64,000 bases of DNA, taken from assembly GCA_025765595.1 (NCBI GenBank), contig JAIVFH010000006.1:496001-560000 (forward strand), in the 5' to 3' direction. Under the pieces are notes generated by a model. That model was not told where the DNA came from. It searched no databases and saw nothing but the letters and a program-made list of their open reading frames with translations. The DNA comes from Obelidium mucronatum. Its lineage: Eukaryota; Chytridiomycota; Chytridiomycetes; Chytridiales; Chytriomycetaceae. Both the position numbers and the translations under genes were made by a program. Shown here in pieces: positions 10,952-19,929 of the stretch; within the stretch, counting starts at the first letter, position 1, and each line of letters opens with the position of its first letter.

Positions 10952-10996
10952 TCGTCGTTTTTTTTTTAAAAAATAAATAAATATTGAAAAAATATA

Positions 10997-11706
10997 ATGG
11001 ATTCCTTAAATCGTCAGATAATTGCATTGACAACAAAAACTCAGATCCTGGAGCTCGATTGTTCCACAAAGTTGGCTAGAATCAACACAGAACATGTCAA
11101 AGAGCTGGAGGATCTGCAAAGCGTACACATGATTCGGCTTCAAATCTTGCAGGAGCAGAGAGATCAGCTCCAACTGCAAGTCTATAATCTTCAAGATAAG
11201 GTGGAATCTTTGACAGTTCAGCTGGATTCTGTTAGTAAAACTGCCGGACTGGCCTCTAAACTTGCTGGATCGCTTGAAGAATTAAGGCGCGATTCAAAAT
11301 GTGATATTGAATCCATGGTAATATCGTTTCATTTTAAGTAGACTTCATTGCGTTAGCTATTTCTTGTTCTAACCAACTTAAGTATTAGACTTCAAAGGCT
11401 CAAATGGAGCGAGAAGCGCGTGTGAGTGAAGTTTTGAAACGCGAACAAGTGGAACGTGAAATGAACCAACGAGTGGCAAATGTTGAGGTGCGATTGTTTT
11501 GCTCGAGCTTATCTTTCTGCTAACTGATACCTTATTAATATCTGATAAAACAGGCGGAGAATGAGAATTTGTTGAGAATCATTGAGGGACTGAGAATCGA
11601 GAATGAGCACTTGCGACATTTGAATCAGCAGAGGAAAACCGTAAAATGCAACTCCATCAGTGAATTACTCGAGACTGATCTCACAATGATGGATGTTGGA
11701 ATATGA
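10997..11706 (+). CDS. Small coiled-coil protein, unrecognised
   Basis: Exons 10997-11317, 11389-11487 and 11554-11706 join in phase 0 to 190 residues. Almost the whole protein is heptad-rich helix: ALTTKTQILELDCSTKLARI, ILQEQRDQLQLQVYNLQDKV, VSEVLKREQVEREMNQRV and AENENLLRIIEGLRIENEHL. No catalytic or localisation motif is visible. The size and architecture resemble centrosomal/basal-body or Golgi coiled-coil components, but this is only shape similarity. Head-to-head with the CCDC124 homologue. Confidence 0.8.
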
Positions 11707-11782
11707 GAAAAGAAGGTAGCTGGATACAAGTCGAGTTTATTTGGCAAAGGGGGGTGAAGCAAAAAAAGAATGAAAACTAGAT

Positions 11783-12478
11783 TTAATGGCTTTTCATGCT
11801 GTTCATTTTCAACATGGCTTGATGTGCTTCATGCAGGTGTTGCTCGAGTGTCCCTACTCTATCCATCAGGTCTTTTTGGCGTGCTAGCAGCGTCAGCTTT
11901 TCGTTGTCCAGCACGGCTACTTTGACTTCCAGGTCTTTCTTTTCCTGCTGCAGAATGCGGACTGACGCATCGAGCGATTCGATCTGAGAAAGAAAGAGGA
12001 TGAGTCACACTCGCTTTGATCGCACTTGAGAATCAACCACCTTCTGCAGCTTGCGCAGCCGCGACCGGCGCGCGGCCTCGGTGTTGCGCTGGCGCTTGCG
12101 CACGGAGGCGTCGTCGTCGCCGCCGGCGTCGGCCAGGTCGGCGTCGTCGTCGTCGTCGTCCGCGGTCGCGCTGCGCCGCTTCCGGGCCTTTGCGGCGGCG
12201 GCGGCGGCGGCCTTCGTCTTCGCCTTGAAGTCGTCGTCGTCGTCGTCCGAGTTGCTTTCGCCGAACGCCGCCGCCGTCGACGCCATCGGCGGCGCAAGCT
12301 GGCTGTGCGCGTGCGCGTGTGCGTGGCTGCTGGTGGACGCTGCCGTGCCCGACGCATACAGCTGCATCAGCGCTTCCGTCGTGGACGCCGTGTGGTGGTG
12401 CGTGCTAGTGCTGGTCGTCGTGTTGCTGCTGCTGCTGGTGGTGTGGTTGTGGTTTGATAGACTGTTGCCTGACATCAT
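11783..12478 (-). CDS. Gcn4/CPC1-like bZIP transcription factor
   Basis: Two exons (12478-12026 and 11983-11783; 42-nt intron) give 217 residues. The bZIP is split by the intron. The basic region RKRQRNTEAARRSRLRKLQ has the N-x-A-A-x-x-S/C-R core shared by Gcn4, CPC1 and ATF4. The zipper follows in exon 2 with leucines in heptads (IESLDASVRILQQEKKDLE, LDNEKLTLLARQKDL, VGTLEQHLHEAHQ). The N-terminal part is Ser/Thr/His-rich, then acidic (SDDDDDD), like an activation domain. Gcn4-type factors activate amino-acid synthesis genes through TGACTCA. The leader contains upstream ORFs, and TGACTCA sites lie in the leader and intron; both fit self-regulation by general amino-acid control. Bases 12030-12450 are very GC-rich. 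Confidence 0.9.
12001..12007. promoter_or_regulatory. TGAGTCA site inside the bZIP intron
   Basis: A perfect Gcn4-type site (reverse complement TGACTCA), within the 42-nt intron of the factor that would be expected to bind it. Confidence 0.45.
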
Positions 12479-12627
12479 TTACGATCCGTTGGGTTCCCCT
12501 TCACTAATCTGTCGACGCTGGGTTTTCTTAAATATCCTTGAATATGTTTGCAAGCAAAAGTCTCAATTGATGAGTTGCTCTGAGGTTTTTTTTTGTTTTT
12601 TCTTACGGAGGCGTCACTGTGACTCAT
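12475..12627 (-). promoter_or_regulatory. 50-codon upstream ORF whose stop overlaps the bZIP start codon
   Basis: On the minus strand an ATG at 12627 opens a 50-codon frame that ends in the TGA at 12477-12475. The main ATG is at 12478-12476, so stop and start share the bases ATGA. A ribosome translating this uORF would terminate on top of the real start. Its frame differs from that of the bZIP. It counts only if transcription starts upstream of 12627. Confidence 0.6.
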
Positions 12628-12652
12628 CCATAATCACAAATAGATGTTTCAT
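12614..12652 (-). promoter_or_regulatory. 12-codon upstream ORF in the bZIP leader
   Basis: ATG at 12652, stop TGA ending at 12614; it partly overlaps the start of the 50-codon uORF in another frame. A short first uORF followed by a longer inhibitory one is the layout known for fungal CPC1/cpcA leaders. Further minus-strand ATGs lie upstream, so the true set depends on the transcript start. Confidence 0.5.
12620..12626. promoter_or_regulatory. TGACTCA site in the bZIP leader
   Basis: A perfect palindromic Gcn4/AP-1 half-site pair. It lies inside the uORF region upstream of the bZIP start. Confidence 0.5.
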
Positions 12653-12802
12653 CCTTGTTTTATGCGTTTCAAGACCCAGGAACCCTCACTGTATATCTTT
12701 CTTCAGGTTATTCATTGCTTCTCGCGCCGTTCCACTATTTGTATCATCAGGTTTGAGGATTCATGTTGTCAAACCAAGCATTAAAGTGCACTGCTGTCAA
12801 CA

Positions 12803-12809
12803 TGACTCA
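12803..12809. promoter_or_regulatory. TGACTCA site between the bZIP and hydrolase genes
   Basis: A perfect Gcn4-type site, 326 bases upstream of the bZIP ATG and 136 bases upstream of the divergent hydrolase ATG. It could serve either gene. Confidence 0.5.
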
Positions 12810-12944
12810 TCTCTTTGAATAAAAAATCCAAGAAAAGAAGCCAGTTGGCATATTTTCATGCATGCAGAGCCAGGTTTTGTTATTCCTTACATCTAGATGT
12901 AGGGAGGAAGGTTGCAGTCAGATTAATAATAATAAAAAATACTT

Positions 12945-14192
12945 ATGGAGAGTGAGATTCGAATCCCGTTCTGCACACCACCAGTGTCGACCGTATCAGA
13001 ACCCGACACTGACACTCAAAATAACAAAGAGTGGCTTTCAGCAACGCTGCGAGTTCCAGCTGGAGAAACTACTAGTGGTGGCACATCAAAACCACCCCTG
13101 ATTATTATATGCCATGGCATTGGAGGTATTTTTCGCGCGTCGAATTCGGATCACACTTGATCCTTCTACTTTCGGTCTTATTGATGATGCGTTTGTACTT
13201 GTTTTACTCTAGCTCATAAAAACCATCCTGCACTTTTACCAGCTTTGGCCAATCTACTCCCCGTAGCGTCACTTAGATTCGACTTTCGGGGATGTGGAAA
13301 CTCTTCAGGAGCAGTGCTTCGAATGATCGACTATTTGCGTTGCGTTGATGATTTAGCACTTGTGGTTGGATGGGCCACCACACGTTTTCAAATTGAAGCG
13401 ATAGCAGGCCATTCCATGGGTAAATTACCATCAGCTTTCAAACTGATTTGGATTTAAATATCATGTTTATTTCACAATTAGGATCACTGGTTGTGTTGCT
13501 TCATTCCTTACGATTCCCGCATGTCACCCCTCGCTTGATCAACATATCAGGGAGATTCCATATGAAGACTGGACTGCTTGCCAAAATTGTTCGAGATAAG
13601 ATTGTTACGTCGGATGTTCTGAACAGTGTCATTTCCACGATGGCGTCATCACCACTAGCTGATTCTACAATACATCAGGAAGAATGCAAGGAATCTTTAA
13701 ATTCGACTAGCTTTGAGGTCACTGTGAATGGATGGAGAGGCGGGGCTACGGACATTGACGGAAGCAAAATAAAGGGAAGGCGCGTTGCTTATTCCGTCTG
13801 CCTCCCAGACGCGATTCACTTATGGGAAACTTTGGATTCCATGATAACAACAGGTATTTTCTAATCAGCCCCTGTTTTCCATCAAGAAAACCCCCAGTTT
13901 GCTGAAGTTTTTTTCGTTGCAATCAGCCAAAGACCACCTGCCTGTAACATTGCAAACCCTGACAGTACATGGTGAAGACGATGAGATTGTTCCTTCAGCC
14001 GATGCTTATGGATTTTCGCAAATGCTACCGGGTAATACGTTGGTTTTAATCAAACACGGGAACCATAATTTAACATCCGAAAGCGACGGTGGAATCAAAC
14101 ATATGGATCTTGCTTCTGATGCCATCATAACTTGGTTGCGCGATCATGGTGCATTTGCTGCGGCACCGATAGTGGCAGCAAGCAATTTGTAG
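12945..14192 (+). CDS. Alpha/beta hydrolase (serine hydrolase, S33/esterase-like)
   Basis: Four exons (12945-13125, 13213-13419, 13482-13853, 13927-14192) join in phase 1 to about 341 residues. The fold is clear: PLIIICHGIGG oxyanion strand, then SLRFDFRGCGNSSG, the nucleophile elbow GHSMGG interrupted by an intron right after the active serine region, the acid turn HGEDDEIVPS, and the catalytic histidine in KHGNHNL. No signal peptide is seen, so it is probably cytosolic. The family includes small esterases and acyl hydrolases; substrate unknown. The 466-base region before it is shared with the divergent bZIP gene and holds two TGACTCA sites. Confidence 0.88.
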
Positions 14193-14394
14193 AATACTTG
14201 TTTTTTAACATAAGTAAAACTTGGCCTGTGATACTCCCAATCTTTTCGACTTCCACTCTCTTTCTTTCCACTTTCGATGCATAGGTATTTGAATGTGGAT
14301 AAATGTTTTCAATCGTTCGACTATTTTTGTATTTCTTTGCACCAAAAAAAGACCCGAACTTTTCTTTTTTTTTTTAATTTCCATCAACCAACAA

Positions 14395-17300
14395 ATGCGC
14401 AAAAAGTCAAAAGTATTTGCTCGCTACAAGGTAAGACTAGGTGTGAAGCAAGAGAAAGTTGTTCATAAATGAATCTAATGGGAACTGCAGAGTAAGCACA
14501 AGAAGGCCGTGGATGTTGCCGCAGAATCCGACCACGATGATGAAGAGTTGAGCGAAATGGATATGGACTTACTTGAAGAGTATGGCGACTATGCTGGTTT
14601 CTTGAGGGATCTGAATCCAACGGCTCTGATCAGGTACACATGCTGCCCCTTTTCTGTCTTTTATCTTTTTTGTCTTTCGTTTCCCATCTTCTTCAATGCC
14701 ACTTAACCTGACCAAGCGTCTCTCAGGAATGAAATTGTGACAAAAACTGCCAAGAAACTCAAAACAAGGATCGCAACAAGCGACTCGGAAGATGACGAAC
14801 CCCTGAATCCCCACAACCACAACAATGAAGATTCAGACCAATCAAACAACAGCGGATCTGATTCAGAAGTCGATTATGAAGCAGGACCAAGAGCTTTAAA
14901 ACCGGAATGGCAACCTGCGTCTGCTGAATCGAAGCGATTACCTGCTTTTGGCGTGGATGGAAAGTTGATTCGTTTGGACAAGAAGAAGGATCTTTCTGCA
15001 ACTGAGGAACTTACGGAAGCGAAAGAAAAACAACGCAAGAAGAACGAAGCGAAATTATCTCCCCAGAAAAAGGACACCCTGCCTGAAAGTACGGATGCAT
15101 CAGCTGTGCAAGCTCCCCCAAAAGACCAAGGCTTGAAAAAAGAAAAGCCTCAGAAAGAGAAGAAGCTTTCTTTCAAGGCCATGACGCCTCAAATGCGGAT
15201 TCAGGCTCGTTGGGATGCGCAAGAGCTGTTGGCCGAGCTGGCATCAGCCATCATTGAAAACCCGGAAGAAAAGGTATGTGCCTGTGTGTTTGATGAACGG
15301 CCCCAGCTGAAATCTTAACCTTTACCCCTTAGTTTGGAAACTTGAAACAAATGCGCGAGTTTGGCGACTCGCAGGACCCAACAATTCAAAAATTCGGCCT
15401 TCTCTCTCAACTGACTGTTTATCGTGATATTATTCCGGGGTACCGAATTCGTGCTCTCACTGAAGCTGAAAAGACGATTGTCGTTACCAAGGATGTGAAG
15501 AAAGTCCGAAACTTTGAAGAAGGCCTTTTGAACAACTACCAAGTCTATCTGCAACAACTTGAAACAAACCTCAGAAAGCATTCGTCAAACGGTCCCGGAA
15601 GCGACGGCAGTGTTGCTATTGTCGCCATGCAATGCATGACCGAATTGCTAACGACTGTGACCCACTTCAACTTTCGAGTAAATCTACTGAGTGCGATTGT
15701 TTCTAAAATGGGATCGAAAAGCCCTGTTGAAGTTGGTGCGATTGCATGTAATGGGATATCTAAGCTGTTTGACGGAGATGTTAGTGGGGAGCCTAGTTTG
15801 GAGGCTGTTAAGTTGATGGCTAGAATGATCAAAAATAAGGACTATCGAGTCGACGAAGCTGTATTGAAAACGTTCATGCATTTGAGGTTGAAGGATGAAA
15901 TGGCATTGCCAGAAGCGGAGAGCGACCCCAACAAAAAGCACCGAAACGATAAAAACAAACGCAAGAGGGACAAGTTTACACCGCACGTCTCCAAGAAGAT
16001 GCGAAAAGTGCAAAAGAAGGAGGGAGAAGTTGAGAGTGAATTGAAAGAAGCTGAAGCCACGTATTCACAAGAAGAGAAGCAGAAGAACGTGAGTGATTTC
16101 ATTGTTTTCTTGAGTTTTGTTTATTTGCGCTGACGCATTTGCCTTTAGCATTCTGAAACTCTGAAGTTTGTCTTTCTCACTTACTTCCGTATTCTGAAAA
16201 ATGCCGAAACATCTCCTCTGATTCCTTCTGTCTTGGAAGGCCTTTCATTTTTTGGTCACTTAATCAACGTTGACTTTTACGCCGATTTGTTGACGGTGTT
16301 AAAGAAGATCACGATCTCGCAATATGACGATTACTCTGCGGGCTCAAGTGCGCCATCTGCAACCGCAAAGACATCACTGCATTGTATTGTTGCTGCTCTT
16401 TTGTTGCTTTCTGGTCAAGGTGAAGCCGTCAATATCGATCTGAAGGATTTCAACACGTCCCTATACTGTCAGCTCAGTCGTTTACCAATGCTTGTCAGCA
16501 GCAGTGACGCTCGAATCATGGATGGTGCTGATGAAGCTCGGGCGGGCGTTGAACGAGATTCTGTCGTTGTCAAGCGACTTAGTGATGTTCATTCTCGAAG
16601 TGAGATTGAATTGGTTCTGATGGGTCTAGATCTTTTGTTCTGCCGGAAAAAACAGGTGAGCGGGTTCTTGCTTTTTTTTCTCTTACCTTTCGGCTCCACC
16701 TGTTACAAAACCCCACTGGAAAACGACGACAATGAGATTCTGAGCAATTATGATTCTTTTGTTTGGTCCTCGAAAGAGGTCCATCCAATTGTTCCACTGA
16801 TTCCGTGGACCCTACTCTTTTTTTTCTGAAATCTTGCTTTTCTACCGAAGTTATTATATTTAACTTATATGCATTTAGGTAATTTCGACTGTGTTTCTCG
16901 TCAAATTATCAATATGTAAACGACGACAATGAGATTCTGAGCAATTATGATTCTTTGTTTGGTCCTCGAAAGAGGTCCATCCAATTGTTCCACTGATACA
17001 TACCCCCCTCACTCTCCTCACGCCCTCCCATTCCTCGTCAGCTTATTAGATATTAATATTTCTTTTTTTCTTTCATACATTTCCGGATCATCGATGATTG
17101 GTCTGACAGGTATGTTCGTTGTATCCCAAACCCCCCTCCTTTCCTCTTTCAGTCCTTATGGTCACACGACGAGAATGAGATTCTGAGAAATTATGATTCT
17201 TGGTTTTGAGGCTAAGTTTAGCCTCATCCAATTGTTCCACTGATGCCACCTTCTTCGCTTCATCTTTTTTTGATCTTTTCAATTGGCATACTCAAATATT

Positions 17301-18577
17301 TCTTTTTTTGTTCCTTAGGTAAATGAATCTATAGTTGCCTTCACCATTATACATTGTTTCAACTTGGCGGAAATGGAAACGACGACAATGAGATTCTGAG
17401 CAATTATGATTCTTTTGTTTGGAACTTGAAAGAGATCCATCCAATTGTTCCACTGATTCGCTTCCGCTTGTTATTACTTTCTTCAACAATTTATATTCCT
17501 TCCAACTCCAATTTTCAAAGGGTTTCTAACTCTATGAACACTAGATTCAAATTGACCGTTGTGCAGCATTTATCAAACGACTTGCCTCTATCTCATTGCA
17601 TCTTAAGCCCAATGCTGTTCTTGCTTGTCTCAGCTTACAGCGTGCTCTTTTTGTTGTAAGAAAAGAGATTCACCACCTTGACATGCATCCGTTGCTTTTT
17701 TTAAACACTGCTCGTTTTTTTTTTCTCCCTCCTCTCGTTTTAGAAACACTCCCGACTTCAGCAACTTCTTGACCCCGAAGAACGACTCGGCACTGGAATC
17801 TACAAACCATACCTGGACGACTCGGAACTCTGTAATCCATTCGCAACCAACCTCTGGGAACTCTCCTACCTCATGAACCACTACCACCCCACAGTCCGAC
17901 AATTTGCTCGTCATTTGGCAAATACGCAATCCAGTACAACTGCAAACGTGACTGGGACCAAGTCGTTGCCACCCGAACTCAATATGACTCCAACAAACTT
18001 TTTGAAAAAGTACAATACAACTCCAGAATACCCTACTCCCACGTTTGTGTTTGTGCCACCTGTTTCTGAGCCGCAGAATGTTACTGCTGCAGTCAAGAGG
18101 CGAAGAGAGCAAGGCAAGTCTAAATTGAATCACGTTCTTGTGGATGGGCCTGGTATTGTGGATCCTAGTGACTTCTTGGGCGAGTTGGAGGATGTGGATG
18201 CAAAAGATGAGCTTAAAATGAGAGCAAAAGTCAAGATTTCTGAGAAGAGTGGAGATGTACTGGGAGGAGGCTTTTCTTCAGAAGTTACCAAAGATCCTAT
18301 TGTTGCAAAGTTGATCAGAAGGGAGAAACGGTTGAGAAAATTGGTTGAAATGAGTCGAGAGCTGACGTTGGACTTATTACCAGAAGATGACGATGGTGAG
18401 GATGATGAATTTGATGAGGAATACGACGAAGATGACGAAGGTGACGAAGAACAGTTGGATGATGATGGTACTTCAGGTTTTCCATCTCTTCCAGCATTCG
18501 GAGGAAAAGGTGGAAAGAGGGCTTTGAGTGGGTCCCAAAGAGCTGAGCAGTTTATAGCATCCCTAAAGCGGAAATAA
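14395..18577 (+). CDS. NOC3: NOC3, nucleolar complex protein 3 (60S ribosome assembly)
   Basis: Noc3 works with Noc2 on pre-60S particles in the nucleolus and also in replication licensing. Seven exons join in frame: 14395-14430, 14491-14633, 14727-15273, 15333-16088, 16149-16655, 17545-17655 and 17744-18577 (977 residues). Family blocks include LSQLTVYRDIIPGYRIR, VKKVRNFEEGLLNNYQVYL and HFNFRVNLLSAIVSKM. The C-terminal CBF/Mak21-like region has AAFIKRLASISLHLKPNAV and HYHPTVRQFARHL. Acidic and lysine-rich stretches are typical of nucleolar proteins. Intron 5 is 889 nt, against 50-90 for the others, and houses four C/D snoRNA copies; joining exon 5 to base 17545 restores KKQ-IQIDRCAAFIKRL. 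The acidic C-terminal tail after residue 870 looks lineage-specific. Confidence 0.93.
16713..16808 (+). ncRNA. Intronic C/D-box snoRNA-like RNA, copy 1
   Basis: The terminal stem CCAC(t)GGAA / TTCCGTGG (16713-16721 with 16801-16808) brings together a C-like box ACGACGA (16723-16729) and D box CTGA (16797-16800). An internal CTGA and ATGATT form a D'/C' pair. Just before D lies CATCCAATTGTTCCA, of which 12 nt complement the conserved 18S rRNA segment GGAACAATTGGA. A small hairpin CCTC-GAAA-GAGG sits between C' and the guide. D ends 78 nt upstream of the next AG (16878), a usual distance for intronic snoRNAs. The C box departs from RUGAUGA at both U positions (to C). This is identical in all four copies, and is the main doubt. 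Confidence 0.72.
16913..17002 (+). ncRNA. Intronic C/D-box snoRNA-like RNA, copy 2
   Basis: Core identical to copy 1 except for one missing T. The terminal stem is different in sequence but perfect: TATGTA (16913-16918) with TACATA (16997-17002). Boxes ACGACGA and CTGA and the guide before D are conserved. The flanks outside the stem have no similarity to copy 1. Confidence 0.72.
17160..17250 (+). ncRNA. Intronic C/D-box snoRNA-like RNA, copy 3
   Basis: The most diverged copy. The internal hairpin changed completely but still pairs: TGAGGCTAA with TTAGCCTCA, a covariation signature. The terminal stem is GGTCA with TG(cc)ACC. Boxes and the 15-nt guide segment CATCCAATTGTTCCA are unchanged. 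Confidence 0.7.
17367..17467 (+). ncRNA. Intronic C/D-box snoRNA-like RNA, copy 4
   Basis: The terminal stem GCGGAA (17367-17372) pairs with TTCCGC (17462-17467), plus GAA with TTC across an internal loop. The internal hairpin has CTT-GAAA-GAG, with one G-U pair. C-like box, D', C', guide and D are as in copy 1. D ends 89 nt before the splice acceptor at 17544. Confidence 0.72.
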
Positions 18578-18613
18578 ATGCAGTATATTGTTGCAATAAT
18601 AACAGCTGTGTGT

Positions 18614-19883
18614 CTATCTCCAACCCTTAGAGGGTCGTTGTTTATTATGATTCACTTCTGGCTTCAGCTTTCTAGGATTTGGTGTTGCAACAGGCGCCTT
18701 TTGAGGTGGGGGTGGTGGAGGTGGAGGCATTAACCTGGTTTCGAATTGTGACAGGGATAAACCGACTCCACCACTTGCGACTTGTGACGGATATTTAATT
18801 CTATAATTCGGAGCCTCTTTTTCGTACAAGCAGTAGTCTTTATACAGATTGGGCGGTGAAAGTAACTCTTGCTGATTGAGTTTGTATGAGCCCTTTGCAG
18901 TTTTCGTGTTTTGATGAGAGTGAGATAGCGTAGGAGTCACGATATCAATCCATCGATGAGCATGCGCAACGAATGGCATATTTTGGTGGTTTCCGTTGCT
19001 GTTGTTTGCTGACTTTCCAGAGGAAGAAACAATCGCCGCTGCCGCCGCCGCAGCAGCAGCAGCCTCCTTTTCGCGTTTCCATTTCGAAAACACTTGATCA
19101 CACAGTTTCTGTTTTTCCTGCATCTCCAATTCCTGACGGTCCCTCTCTTCCAAAAGTTTCCTCTCCATTTCCTTTTCTTTTTTCGCTTTTTCGAGTTTCC
19201 ATCTCTTGATTGCATCTCGTTCGCGTTCTTTTCGTTGTGCTTCTTGGTGTTGTTTGATTATTTGTTGTTGTTTTTCGTGTTGCATTTTTTGACGTTGGGT
19301 TTCTTCTTCCGTGAGTTTTTGTTCCTGGAATAATAAAAGGAGAGATGTTGAACAATAAAAAAAATTTAAAGATGTATGTCTACATCAATGTAAAGCGTTT
19401 GCGTTTGGATATTCTTTTTACCTCCTTGTTTGAGACCCAGGCAAGAAAAGCCTGTTGACTGCGTGCGCGTTTAATCAAAAGATTGTCAAGTTCGCGCTGG
19501 TGGTGATGCTGATGGTGGTGGTGGGGCGTAGTGCTTCTTGACTGTGTACGTGCTGCATTCTCCACCCGACTTTTGATGTCAGATAAATCGTGTTCTCTTT
19601 TTTGATGTTGTTGCTGTTGTAATTCCTTTTGTAGTGCTGCTGCTGCTGTTTCTGCGGCTAACGGCGGTGGTGGTGGTAGCTGCTGTGGTAGTTGCTGTGG
19701 CGAGACAGGTTGTGTCGTTGTTGTTGTGGTTGATATGGAGGATGATGATGAAATTCGGTGCAACTTTCGGTTGGCCTTCTTTTTTTGAAGCCATAATCTG
19801 AACGCGTCATCGTCTGAATGCAGATCTGCCTGGGCAAATTGGCTGATGATCTGGTTGACTGAAGCATCAATAGTTTTAGGCAT
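18614..19883 (-). CDS. Coiled-coil protein of CCDC34/CCDC181 type (probably ciliary)
   Basis: Two exons (19883-19422 and 19324-18614; 97-nt intron) give 390 residues. Features are repeated tryptophan-containing helices (AFRLWLQKKKANRKL, QQAFLAWVSNKE, CDQVFSKWKREKE), a long charged coil (KERERDAIKRWKLEKAKKEK and following), Gln/His/Thr-rich linkers, and a proline-rich C-terminus with eight prolines in a row. Repeats of the type F-x-x-W-x-x-x-K in a coiled coil recall the axonemal CCDC34 and CCDC181 proteins. The match is to style rather than to a definite signature, so the family call is tentative. Its ATG is only 46 bases from that of the divergent RPE gene. Confidence 0.6.
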
Positions 19884-19929
19884 GTTTTTTTTTGTGATAG
19901 ACTTTATTATTATTATCATTTTAAGAAAA
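19884..19929. promoter_or_regulatory. 46-base spacer between two divergent start codons
   Basis: The start codons of the coiled-coil gene (minus, 19883) and RPE (plus, 19930) face away from each other across 46 AT-rich bases. A shared bidirectional promoter with overlapping leaders is implied. Confidence 0.5.

Noticed and set aside
12051..12818. 255-codon plus-strand open frame opposite the bZIP gene
   Set aside because: It is a GC-rich antisense shadow of the bZIP first exon (runs of Ser/Ala/Val), without motifs or splice signals.
16656..17544. Alternative reading: small coding exons hidden between the intron units of NOC3
   Set aside because: Frames from the AG|GT junctions stop or give sequence unlike NOC3, while joining 16655 to 17545 restores the conserved KKQ...AAFIKRL region in phase.
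16656..17544. The four intron copies as H/ACA snoRNAs or as a simple transposon repeat
   Set aside because: No consistent ACA tail or H box; CTGA boxes with covarying terminal stems fit C/D. No flank duplication or copies elsewhere in the window.
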